This document shows positions 33,441 through 44,800 of a stretch of 64,000 nucleotides of DNA, in pieces; the first letter of the stretch is position 1, and every line of letters starts with the position of its first letter. The position numbers were made by a program, and so were the translations under genes. The notes under the pieces are model-generated. The model was given only the letters and a program-made list of their open reading frames with translations, searched no databases and was not told the origin of the DNA. Source of the DNA: Eonycteris spelaea (taxonomy: Eukaryota > Chordata > Mammalia > Chiroptera > Pteropodidae); NCBI GenBank assembly GCA_003508835.1, contig PUFA01000070.1:2728001-2792000 (forward strand). The letters are read 5' to 3'.

Positions 33441-36270
33441 ACCCCTATCCCAAGACTTAAATTTATTGCCTTCCTCTATAGCCCGATATGCCAGTCAAGT
33501 TTGTATACTGAGACTATAGAATGATTCTAGCTTATGAAGGTTGTCTTTACTCCCCAGCCTTTATGGAGATGGCAGACAGTTGATTTCTCCATCATCTGTG
33601 TGTCACTCTGGCTCATTCTCTTCCAGACTTAAAAGGTCTGGTAGATCATTGAGTCTCTATATTCTCAGAGGCTAAACTTTAGGATAACCTTGGAGTTTTT
33701 TATTGATCATTTTTGAGAGTGATAGACATGCTATTAATAATTATTCTGGGATAGCAGGTACAAATTGTGTCTGCCCTAAGCAAACAAGGATATATGATCC
33801 CACAAACTTAGACCAGATTTTCTAGAATCACCCTGGAAGAATCAGAAAGAGCTCAGAAAAACCTCCATTATCAATCTCCTTGCCAAGTGCCTCCCTGCTC
33901 CCCTAACACACCCCTCCCCCCCCCACGTGCCCAGATCCTGACTCATAACTGAAAACGAGGCCTTAGGATGCTTTAAGGAATTCAGAATGGCCCTGGAATG
34001 CAGTCAATTAGTCCTAGGAAGGAGAGGAATGTCTTCCCTGATGACACCCCTTTCACCTTTTTGTTAAGCCCCAAGCTTTCAGACAACCAAGAAATGCCAT
34101 GAAGTTAAATTAAGTGTGTCCCAGGCAGCTGTCCAAGGCTGGCCCTTGGGCACTAACACCACCAATTCACAGGCAGATCTCCTCCTGTCTCTGATGGTGA
34201 ACTGCAACTTTGCTCTCCATTTGCTGACCAGTTCCTCATCTACCAGCCTTCTCTGAAAAGCTCAAATGTTTTACAGGCCTAATGTAATTAACCTTCCCAG
34301 ATTCCTTCTCTTTTTCTATGCCTTTGTAGTACAAAATTGCCTTAATCTTTTGCTTTCATTCATTCCTATCTGTTGACATTTTCATTTCTTTACTTTTCTC
34401 TTTTCCATATTATTCTTTCTATCTGGATGCCATGACAGGAAGCCTGACTAGAGAAAGGCCAAAATGAACATATGAGTACCAGATTGAAAGACTAAGAAAC
34501 AAGAAGAAGATGGTTGAAAAACTTTATAGAGTTTAAAAGATCTTTTGGGAGTAGGTGTAATCCACAGTTTGTGATTTAAAAAAAAAAAAAAAAAAAGGAA
34601 AGGAAGAACATTTGAATCTCAGTGTCACTTTTGAAAATGTCAGGATTTGAGGCACATGTGTTTGTGTGTGTGCGTGTGTGTGTGTGTGTATGTCCACTGT
34701 CTTATCTTTCCTAAATTCTGAGAGCAGCCAGGAGATTGTAAATAAATAACATCTATCCAAGCACTTACTTTTGATCATTCAGTGCCAGAAGCAGAGACAA
34801 GAATAAAATATAAAGTCTATGAGAACAGTGTTTTATAATTTTATCTAAAGACCAACTAACAAAAGGGAGAATCTCTCACACTTAAATCTTTATGAAATTT
34901 GCTGCTGAAGCAGTTTTTTTTTTTTACAACTATCATAACCTTTTCATGTGCACACACACACATACACACATATCAATTCACTGATGCACTTCACTATGTC
35001 TTATAAGGTAAAATACATCACTGCTTCTTTCTTTCATAAACCATGAACTTCCTATATGTTTCTAAGGATGAGAAAACTGAACTGCCTTTATTTGTAATCC
35101 AATTCTGAACTCTCACTAAGGCATGAACTCCTCTACATTATTACAATACTAAACTCCTTGCAAATCTCTTCCCCTCTTTTGACTGAAAAAAAAAAAAATG
35201 AAAGGAGTCTAAGAAAAATAAGGTTAGCATTTCTAGAAGAGTGGCATGAAATATTCATATAATAAAACTTGAAGGTAGAAAAGGTCACACCACTGTGAAC
35301 ATCATTGCATACACAAAGCATTCACCATTTTTATCAAGCTTTTCCGTAAATTTGGCTTAGTCGGGGGCAAATTCTTGCCCTTTTCTAGGTGAAAGGAATG
35401 GTAAAGTTAAAACCATAAAAAATCCTATGGTTTCAGATTTCATTTTTAGGATTATTGGAGTTTGAAATAATGAGTTCCAAAATCAAAAGTGCAAATTCTT
35501 AGAAAACCAAAACCAAGCTAAAATAATGAAAACAAAGAAGAGTTTCCTCGAACATTACAGCAGGTCAGTTCTCTACTCCTGCGATTTCACTCTTCTGAAA
35601 CTTTAAGATTTTTACACAATTATATCTAGTAAAAATAGAATCATTCACCTAAGAAAGAATTGAGTAATTTTAAGAAATAAAAGAAGAGTTGACTATCTCA
35701 CTGAACTGTGTGAATGTTGAAAGTTTGATCAGATCTCTAACTAAATTTGATACATTTTTAGAATTCTATATCCAGGAAAATTTTTCTAGGAGAGAAGTTT
35801 ATATAGTGAAATATTTCATCAAAATGTACAAACAAAACACAACTGGCCATTGGAATTATTACGGAAAAGAAATCCAAGCTATTGACATTAACTGAGAAAC
35901 CACTCCTGGGAATTGAATAATGTTTTACTTCTTTGCGTTTCAGCTCCACTTAAATTAACAACAAATGAAATACAGTCTGCCCTTTTCCTCAATTAACTTT
36001 TCATCCATTCACAAATACAGTGGTCCTGGCCCCAGACTTAGACCTTTTATCCTTTAAAAGCCAATTGACCTGTAAAAATTTTCAACTAATCAAAGAAACA
36101 ACACAAAACGTGAAATAAATGCCAAGGAATTAAGGTTGTTCTCTTAGGAAAAACATAGTCTCTCATCACACACAGTTCTACACATCCTTGGGCTTCTCCA
36201 AGAAGTAAAGTTTCCCAAATTTAATTTCCCTCTTAACCAAGAGTTAACAAATGCCATAAAAAAGTTAACT
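33441..36270. other. Unique stretch with short homopolymers
   Basis: No exon or clear repeat. It contains an A17-18 run near 34579, a (GT)n-like patch near 34660-34690, a T run near 34914-34925 and a small CA patch near 34952-34970. Confidence 0.4.
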
Positions 36271-36386
36271 GAAAGAGAGAGGGAAAGAGAGAGAGGAGGG
36301 GAGGGAGGGGAGGGAGGGAGGAGAGGAGAGGGGAGGAGAGGAGAGGGAGGAGAGGAGAGGTGGGGAAGGGGGAGAGAGAGAAGAGC
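36271..36386. repeat. Purine (GA/GGA) tract
   Basis: 116 bp of A/G on the plus strand with a single T at 36361, made of GAGA, GAGGG and GGAGA units. Such mirror-like purine tracts can adopt triplex structure. A 69-codon minus frame across it is low complexity (S/P/L) and not a gene. Confidence 0.92.
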
Positions 36387-36389
36387 GAA

Positions 36390-36415
36390 CCTGAGCGCTA
36401 GCGCATGCGCTCAGG
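36390..36415. promoter_or_regulatory. NRF1-like palindrome in a 9-bp inverted repeat
   Basis: GCGCATGCGC at 36401-36410 is the core of the NRF1 recognition sequence. It lies inside a perfect inverted repeat, CCTGAGCGC (36390-36398) and GCGCTCAGG (36407-36415). The site has several CpGs in otherwise CpG-poor DNA and lies directly beside a purine tract, a combination seen at some TATA-less promoters. Direction and target are unknown. Confidence 0.55.
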
Positions 36416-37815
36416 GAGGGAAGCGGGTGGGTCATCAGATTTGAAAGGAATGAGACCGCTCTCCTCTCCTCCACTTCCCTAGGTATTTCTTCCGTTCTGT
36501 GGAAGGAATGCTTGTTAATGAAGATCAGACCAAGTTAGAAACCAAAATCTCTATTTGTAGGGTCAAGCAGCTTATGGACCGCTAAATATTTAAAAAACAA
36601 AACAAGTTGCACTATCAATGATATGCTTTAAATAACCTACTTAAATAATCTCAGAGTTATTTCAGATTTCTTTCCTCAAAGTAAAATGAAATCCAGAAAC
36701 ATAAATTTTCATCAAACAACTTGATATGTTTGTAACATATATGTATGTATACACTAACAAACAATAAGCATATATACAGATGTCTGACTTCCAATATTTT
36801 AAAATTATATGCACCTAAATCATTAAATTAAAGGAAGTGCTACAGGTCTGTTTTAATAGAACGTGAAATAAAATCTTTATATATGTCAAGCAGTTGGGAT
36901 GACTAGTATAGAAATTGATAAATAAAAGCTTAAATTTCTTCAAATCACACTATGTCATCATTCTAAAGGCTCTGCATATTTTCCTTGGAGAGTTAATAGA
37001 GTGGATGATAAGCCCCTCTAGGAATCATAGGCGTCTGGGTTGTAATAAAGACAGAGCAGCCTCAGTGAGAACTGTGCTTAGCTATTTTAACCACTCTATT
37101 TATTACAATAATGAAACTCTGTCCAAAACAGTGGTCAGGACGATGCATTACACGGCCAAATCATAAAGCATGGTTACCACCAGTACCCCAAAACCTCAAG
37201 ACTCGGGCAACTTCACAGATAGGCTTGACCTTTGTCCTACTTCATTATTAATGCCTCTGCACTCTATCAACCATACTTCCAATATACAGTGCTCCCTTGG
37301 TGTAGATGTAGTGTCAGTATGCTTGCAATTTGAGGCGATAATTTTTTAACTCACGTAGTTGACGTCTTTGCTCAGTTTAGGGTTTATGGGCTGGACCGCA
37401 GGACCTTCCTTCCAGACGACTGAACTCTGTGCCTTTTGCTGACCATATATGTATTTTAATCATTGAGTTCAAATACAGCTAGCATAAACACAGAAGACTT
37501 GAGGCCCAGAACCAAATGTACCTCCTTACTCCATAAACTTCTTTGCAGTCCTTCTCCTTTGTCCCTCAGGTCATCCCCCAGGTCTAGCTTAGTTGCCTCA
37601 GAGGTGTGATTTTAAGAATGCTAAGGTGTCTTTTCATCTTCTCCCATCACCAGGTGCTCATCACCTTCACCTTTCTGTCAAGGACTGACATGGAATAACT
37701 TCCCACAGTGAAAGAGGGTTCACTGTGTCAATAGCTTTCAGTAAGTTAGCATTTAATTTTAATTCACACTATAGTGTAGATGACCCACACAGAATCCTTT
37801 CAGTGCCTGCAAAAT
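36416..37815. other. Unique sequence, nothing recognised
   Basis: AT-rich, with short frames only (83 codons at 36915-37166, no domain). Confidence 0.4.
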
Positions 37816-37824
37816 AGAAATAGC

Positions 37825-38045
37825 ATAATGTTAATAGGTAGCACTTGCGCAAGCATTGTAGCAAGCACTTCCCAAGTACTTCATTTACTATCCCATCTCC
37901 TCTAAATTGTAACTATCCCTATTTTATAGAAGAAGACAATGAAGTAAAGCAGAGGTTGAGTAAATTGTCTAAGTTACTAAAAGACAGAGCCAGACTCCAC
38001 CCACATCCACCTGATACCCAGGTCTGTTTTAAGCATTCAACAATA
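37825..38045 (-). repeat. MIR SINE (antisense)
   Basis: 'CAAGCACTTCCCAAGTACTT', 'CCTATTTTATAGAAGAAGAC', 'AGTAAATTGTCTAAGTTACT' and 'AAAGACAGAGCCAGACTCCA' follow the antisense MIR order. Confidence 0.8.
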
Positions 38046-38287
38046 CTACCCGAGAGAATTTAGCAGTTTTGCCTAGGCCTTTGTTCTCAGTATCATCACA
38101 GATTGATCCACAGGCATAATGCCATTATGCTGATCCTTTATTTCATCAACATCTATCGCTTTTACTTTTTCCCTAACTGCCACCACCTCCCTTCTGTTCC
38201 AGGTCCTCTGTGAGAGAAGCACCTTTAAGCTCCATTTAGAATCTTTTTACCCCGGACTTTGTTCCAGAAGGTTAATTTCTCTCTCTA

Positions 38288-38478
38288 GTTCAGAGTTCTT
38301 AACCTGGGATCTCAGAAAGGACTTCTGGGGAAGAGGCACTGAGGTAGGCAAATGCCTTGAAATTGTACATTTTCATGTATATAAACAGAAGAGCATTTTT
38401 TCAAGAAAAGGAGGCCTCATGGTTTTCATCAGGTTCTCAAGGGATCTGCAACCACAAAATATTAAAACCGTGGCTTGA
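38288..38478. mobile_element. hAT-Charlie-type MITE, probable
   Basis: 'AGAGTTCTTAACCTGGGATC', 'CATGGTTTTCATCAGGTTCT' and 'CAAGGGATCTGCAACCACAA' resemble a Charlie-derived MITE whose ends read 'GTTCTTAACC'. The far end is decayed. Confidence 0.5.
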
Positions 38479-40251
38479 TTCAATTTCCAGGGCATAGAGG
38501 TGAGAGAGAATAAATTTTCCTAGAAAAATGTATTCTTGGTGAAATCAGAGTAGCTCAAGAACAATTTTCTTTGAACTTCACAAATCTGCCTGAGTTTTCC
38601 TCTATGATCTATTGTAAAAAGCTTTACCCATGGTCCACTATTTAGTTCTGCATTGTCTTGTATGGGATCAGCAGTGAATTAGGTAGGATGTGACTGGGGA
38701 CAGGTGTGTGACATATAGTGATTGTGGAGCAGACAGTGAGCATTCTTGATGTACCACATTTTCAGTTGGTTCTTTGGGAAAAAGGGTTCTTGGTCTTAGA
38801 CTTAACTGCTAGAGCTACAGTGCCCCTGAGCTTTTAGTATGCTCAATAAGAAGCTGAGAAAAGTGGGAAAGGTGGTGACAGTAATGGTAGCTATGGGTGC
38901 CTGGTAGCTATGAACAATCTCCTCAGGTTCTTAAAGATTATTAAATAGTCTCACATTTCATGGTGTGGTTTACCTGGTCATACAACAAAATGTTACATAC
39001 TACTGTCTGTTAAGGCCAGACTATTTTGGTTACCATTTAAATGTTAAGGGAATGAAACATAAGTGAGATTTAATGCGATATAAGGAAGGTATTTATTGTG
39101 ACTAAATAGAAAAGGTTTAAGAGGAAACATGTACTTTTCAAAAGAAAAAACACTTAAATGCAAGGAAAAAAATATTAATAGCTAATGAAGAAAATCATAA
39201 TTTTAATTACTATTTCGGTATTAATAGTCTAAAAAGTTGTAACCAACTGATGCCTATATTTTCTCATTGGTAGAAACATAATTAATGGTGTTAATTGGAA
39301 AAGAGGTAAATATTTAAGGAAAATAAGTTTCTTCTGTAAAATAGTGGTTGTTGCTCTGGAGGTAGCAGGGGATAGAGAGAGGAAAGAATTGGACATAGTA
39401 CCATAGTTCTTCCTACCGAAAGTAAAAGAACAGGTCCAAGGCAGTTTAACACATATAACTGAAGTCTAAGAAACGGCACTGCAAATGTCAGTGAGCATTG
39501 TGGAAGCTTGCCAGAAAGGCTGCAGGAGAAAACTGGACTGGATCCAGTTAGATGGTCCCAAGCAGAAGAAGGAGAGTCAAACCAAGATGGATCAGGATGT
39601 GCCATTAAAAGTTTTAGAGAAGGAAAGGCAAAAAGGAGACCAGGATACCATGTGTGGAGCATCTCTTCTGGCCACCTGGGGGGTACACAACACAGAGAAG
39701 GAAGTCAGAGTTGGGTCTTGACTACAAGCTGGAAAGAATCTCCAGAATTAAGTTAAATAAAGACATTCAGCCTGTGAGAGAGACTAAATGGTACTTTTAA
39801 ACCCTGGCTAAGGCAACAAGACAATGTGAAACTGTAGTGTTAGCCCTTAGTTATTATGGTTTGCATTACCAGATTCTCTGGACACACAGCCATACAATCT
39901 CATTGTAAAATATGTTTTACAATGCATGCAAAACTGTACAGAATATGTAAACTCTGGATACAAACTATAGCATAGAAATCTACATGACTCTTTCCCAAAG
40001 GTAACCAGTATTAACAATTCAATGTGCATGACACACACACAGCACGTACACACTGTTTTTTCATGTATGTGTGTGTGCGTTGCATTTACTTAAACAATAT
40101 TATCACAGTCACTCTTCCACCAGTTAAATTCAATATAGATTCTGTCTTATTCCTATTAATGTTTGCAAATTATTTTGGAGTATAAGTACCGTAATTTATG
40201 TAATCATGTTTCCTCCCCACTCTGTCTTTAGAAGAAATCTCTCAGATGCTC
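38479..40251. other. Unique sequence, nothing firmly recognised
   Basis: A 123-codon minus frame (39662-39291) and two overlapping plus frames (39485-39756) coincide without domain similarity. Overlap on both strands argues against coding. Confidence 0.4.
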
Positions 40252-40278
40252 TTTCATTCATTCATTCATTCATTCATT
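40252..40278. repeat. (CATT)n microsatellite
   Basis: About six tetranucleotide units. Confidence 0.92.
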
Positions 40279-40599
40279 GGATTCTGAACATCCATGATCA
40301 GGATGGCTCCATGTCAAACACACGGTTAGTACAAAGAAAGATGTAAAATATGCTCAAGGCTTAAAATCAGTGGAGGAGAGATAAGACCTAGTTGTATTAA
40401 TATAGTTGTAAAATCTAAGGCAGCCTAAAGCCACCTTAAATCCTGTCTGCTCTAAAGCAGAGTGTTTTAGGGAGGGAATAAATAAACAAATAAATAGCCA
40501 GTTGGCAGCGCTGGGTAAATGCTGCATGGGGAGCATAACAAAGAGCTACAGGAGTTTGGAAGAGTGAGAGATGGATTCCAGCAGGGTGTTCCTGCTCCC

Positions 40600-40715
40600 A
40601 TCCCCTCCAGCAGCACCACCAGATCAATCTTCCTGCAGCAGCGCTTTGATCACGCCACTGCTTTTCTCAGAAACCTCCGGTGACCCTCCCTGGCCTGGCC
40701 TCTTTTCCCATCTGC
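40600..40715 (+). repeat. Short L2 fragment
   Basis: 'GATCACGCCACTGCTTTTCT' and 'CAGAAACCTCCGGTGACCCT' match the L2 segment around its 'TCACTCCC...CCTCAGTGGC' region. Confidence 0.55.
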
Positions 40716-40774
40716 TATAGAAATTACTTCATTGTGTCACTGTCCCATTAGAATGGAGGTCATTGTGATAGGGT

Positions 40775-40960
40775 TGAAAGTGCCAGGGGCTGTTACAAGA
40801 CCTGGGTGTGAAACCTGCTTCTGTCACTTTTTAGCTAGATGACCTTGGGTAATCCATGCAATTTCCTCTGATTTAGCTTCTTCATTTGTCAGCTGTCCAT
40901 ATTTCCCATCTCATGGGTTCGGTGCAAAAGTAAATAAGATAATATGGGTGAAAGTTCATT
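40775..40960 (+). repeat. MIR SINE
   Basis: 'GGGTGTGAAACCTGCTTCTG', 'TAGCTAGATGACCTTGGGTA', 'TTTAGCTTCTTCATTTGTCA' and 'GGTGCAAAAGTAAATAAGAT' run in MIR order. Confidence 0.85.
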
Positions 40961-41094
40961 GTGTTTCCCTAAAGTTTTTGTGAGTGCAAGATATATATGA
41001 ATATATGATATGCATTCAGTATTTATATGGCTAGTGCTTTACTGTATGATATACCTATAAGTAATTATATATGTTATATAACTGAAAAGTATAT

Positions 41095-41108
41095 ACACAC
41101 ACATGCAT

Positions 41109-41154
<46 letters not shown>
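41095..41154. repeat. (CA)n microsatellite
   Basis: 60 bp of CA, interrupted once by a TGCATG near the 5' end; the uninterrupted part is about 44 bp. Confidence 0.97.
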
Positions 41155-41156
<2 letters not shown>

Positions 41157-41392
41157 TGGAAGCTGGTATGTTTGTTTTGGGCCCTGAAGGATTGATACGA
41201 TTCTGAGAGAAAAATGGGGGAATAACATGTGAGTATGCACAGAGGTCAGAAGCCCCACAGTGTGTTTGTGGAACAGAAAAATAATTACTTGATTGGCTCC
41301 AGTGTGGGCTTTACCCAGAGAGGGAGCAAAAGCTCAGTTGGAAAGAGCAGGAATCCGTTCTTGTGGAGTGTCCCAACATCTGGACCTGTGGG

Positions 41393-41428
41393 CTCAGTAG
41401 GCAAAAGGAGCTCAGTAGGCAAAAGGAG
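41393..41428. repeat. 18-bp tandem duplication
   Basis: Two identical copies of CTCAGTAGGCAAAAGGAG at 41393-41410 and 41411-41428. Confidence 0.95.
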
Positions 41429-41429
41429 C

Positions 41430-41840
41430 CATGGAAGGATTTTGAACAGAGAAGAGGTATGATCAGAGATGGTTAAATTCCCAGTGTTCAAAGGGGTGGA
41501 TGGATCAGAGGAAGGCTAGAAGTTTACGAGGATTCCTGGAAGGCTGTGGGCAGGCCAGATGACAAAAGGTAAGTTACTGAGCCAGCATTCTGGTGGAGGA
41601 AATGGGGAGGAATAGAGGAAAGTTAGTGATATTGTTGTGAGATCACTGGCTGGATTCTTCCTGGTTGCTGATTGGACTCTGGGGAGGAAGAAAGATGAAG
41701 GAAGTTTTAAGCTTGACGGTGACCTGAGGTTGGGAGAATGAGCCCACTGAGGACCAGAGAAGATGGGGGTTGAGAGCAAGTGCTTTTACTTGCCTGGGAT
41801 ACAGGTAGTGATGAAAGAGAACAAAGAAAATGTAGCCAGC
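41430..41840 (-). repeat. L2 LINE fragment (antisense), probable
   Basis: 'GATTTTGAACAGAGAAGAGG', 'ATGATCAGAGATGGTTAAAT', 'TGGGAGAATGAGCCCACTGA' and nearby text resemble the antisense of the central L2 part. Frames of 87 and 68 codons here are artefacts. Confidence 0.5.
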
Positions 41841-44800
41841 AGTGATCATTGAACTGGCCAGGGAGGCTCAGCAGCGTAGGAATTGGATAATGCTCTCAGT
41901 TTCTCACGAATCTCACTATTTCAGAAGCTGGATTGAAGCGTACGTTTGCATTCTCTGTGAACACAAAATATACCCAGAAAATTACTAGTGAAAAGTAGAC
42001 TTGGGGAGAATCTTAAATCTTAAAGGAACAAAGAGTTTTCAAGAACTCACTTATTAGAAACAATTGACTTGCTGATTATAATTTATTCTCAACTGTCTCT
42101 TTTATTCATGAAAGAGTTTCCTTCAAAGGATTTGGCTTAGAAACTTTATTAGCCATGTTTCAATGACTGTATGTCCTTAAAAGGAATCCAGATGCATTTT
42201 TTAACAAATAGTCTTCAATTCAGACATTTTACCAGTTCAAACTCACTTTGATTTCTAATATGTTTGAATAAATACTGCAAAGCTAATCTGTTTCCTGAGG
42301 ATTTGAGAAATAACCTGGAAATCAATTGTAAAGCACTACTCTCTGGAAAAACATAGTACTTTGCAGCCAGATGTCCCCCAAAGCACTATAACTGAGAAAA
42401 ATCCTTCATTTGCATTATTCACCAAAGGAAACAGGAATTTCTCCCCATTGTCAAAACTAATAGAAATTTCTCTATTTTATGTGGATTTGCTCCATTTCTT
42501 CTTATGATCTTCTATTACCTATATTGCAAGCAGCAACGAAATATAGTTCACCATTAAAATAAGAGTCATTTAAGTATAAATGAGAACGTATAATGAAAAC
42601 GGATTCTCACACTGGGACAATAACTACCATAGGGAAAATCAATGTTACAGATCCCAGACTTTAAAAAATATACAACTTTATATCGTCTCATTTATTACAA
42701 ATATCAACAGCATTCAAGAAAAGTATTTTAAAGGACTGAGTAGAATTTTTGTGGCTTCTATAATTGAAACTATATAATGAACCTTCTTGAAATGTTACCA
42801 TCATAATTAGAAATAATAGTTTAAGATCTTAATACATTATACATTTGGGGGTGGTTCCTGGATTCAAAAGCAGCAACTATGTCTGCCGAGGGTAGTGAAA
42901 GGAAACCCTTTGGAAACAATTCTTCAACATATGTAATGGAGTGTCAAGAAATTGATAGTCTTTTTGACCAGTTCATTTCTAGCAGCCACTGAGACTAATG
43001 TCTTTTTTTTTTTTTTTTTTAAGGAAAAGAAAAAAAGTGTTCTCTGTAGAAGCCTAGCGAGGTCCGCTGAGGATATAGATATATAGGAATGAATGTGTGG
43101 TGAGTGGGTAAGAACCATAGAGGTCTCTATCTTTACTCCATATGGTCTGAAGTGAGTCTGATGGGATTTCAGATTGTGGCCCGAGATAGTTGAGGATCAT
43201 GAAAAGCTCCTGAATGAAAACCTCAGACTTCTGAATCAAAACCTCCAATTCAGGCCAAGTTCACCGAGAGGTTTGCTAAGGCTCACAAAACTCTGGGCGA
43301 ACCTGTCTCAAGGCCTAAACCAGATAGGGGCAAATTTCAAATGAACATCAGATGAATTATGCTTTCAGGTGGAAATCAAGTGAAGCTCAGTTTCAGCTGT
43401 GTTTCAGTGTAAACTTAACTTCAGGTGAGATTCCACATAAGCCAGTAATTGTTGCCCCTCCCAACTTCTTGTGAATGTCACACAGAGAACGTGAAACCCC
43501 CAACAGCTAAAGTTACTGAAGTTCCTATAACAGACACTGCTTTTGCCTTGCACAAAAGTATAATCCAGTAGCCATATTGCTTCAGTAGGATGGAGGCTTC
43601 AGGACTCCTGAAACAAAGGGCGAAACCATCAATGTTCTAGATATATTTCATACAAAAATATCTGGCACAGTACTTCAACTTATCCCGAAATAATTTTGTA
43701 TACCAGAAGCTTTGAACAAAAACAAAGAGTGCTGAGTAAACATTATTAATAATCCTCTGACTGGCAGGATATACGGTGTCCCATTTCAAGGACAGAGAAA
43801 TCCAGAGGGTCAAACATCTGAATTACTGATTTTAAGGCCCGGGACTTCATACCCACACAGGTCATTTGGGCTCAGAAAGTGAGCAAGAGCAATCTGTTCC
43901 TTGGCCCATACCACACTGGTCCTGCCCCTGTTGCCTCTTTAAAAGATGAGGATAATACGATTTTATAACCTCTAACACTGTTGTGAGTCCATCAGGAAAG
44001 GAGGGACTGAATTTGGGGAGGTAACTGGGGAAACGATTGTTGGAAACAGAATTTCCCCTGGGGAGGCAAGAGAAGTCTGTGTTTTGGCACAGAAGAGGAG
44101 GGCAGGTAGAGAAGGAGAACAGCACCCCAGGCAAAGAACTTCATTAAGTTGAAGTGCAAAAACTTCATTAGCAGCACCCTGGACTTCGGCTCAGAATGGC
44201 TCACTGAACATCAATCACTCTATGTTTGTATGTGCACGTGCGTGTGTGTGCACACCTATGCATACATGTGTGCTAGGGAAGTTGAAGAGAGGAAGGCGAT
44301 CATGTTGCCATGACAGAGATAGGTAAACAATAAGCTATAGTTCCAATAAGTCCCCAGGCATAATTCAGGAGTCACCTGAGATCTTGGTAGTGAATGGAGA
44401 GTGAGGTTGGAGAAGCTGGTATTCTAAGCCTGGTCCTTCCAATCAAGCAGAGACCTTGAGTTTGTTGTCATTTTAACTCATTATCCTTTGCCATTGACCC
44501 CTTGGGCTGAGTGCCCAGGCCAACACCAGTAGCATCTTTATAATATGTACCTTCTCCCCTACCTATCCCACTAGTGCATTCTTCATTAAGACAGTGAGTG
44601 TTTGTGAGAATTTGAACAAGGGTAGGCTGGAGATGGGCTTGTATCATTTAAGAAATGAAGTTATTTTTTAGTGTTTAAAGCAGATTTTTTCTTGGAAACG
44701 AAAGACAGGATGAAGAGCATGTTTCTGACTTGTGCATCTAGATGAGAAAACATCTTCAGAGGCTTTGGACTGGATATTTTGTTAAAATGCAAAACTGAAA

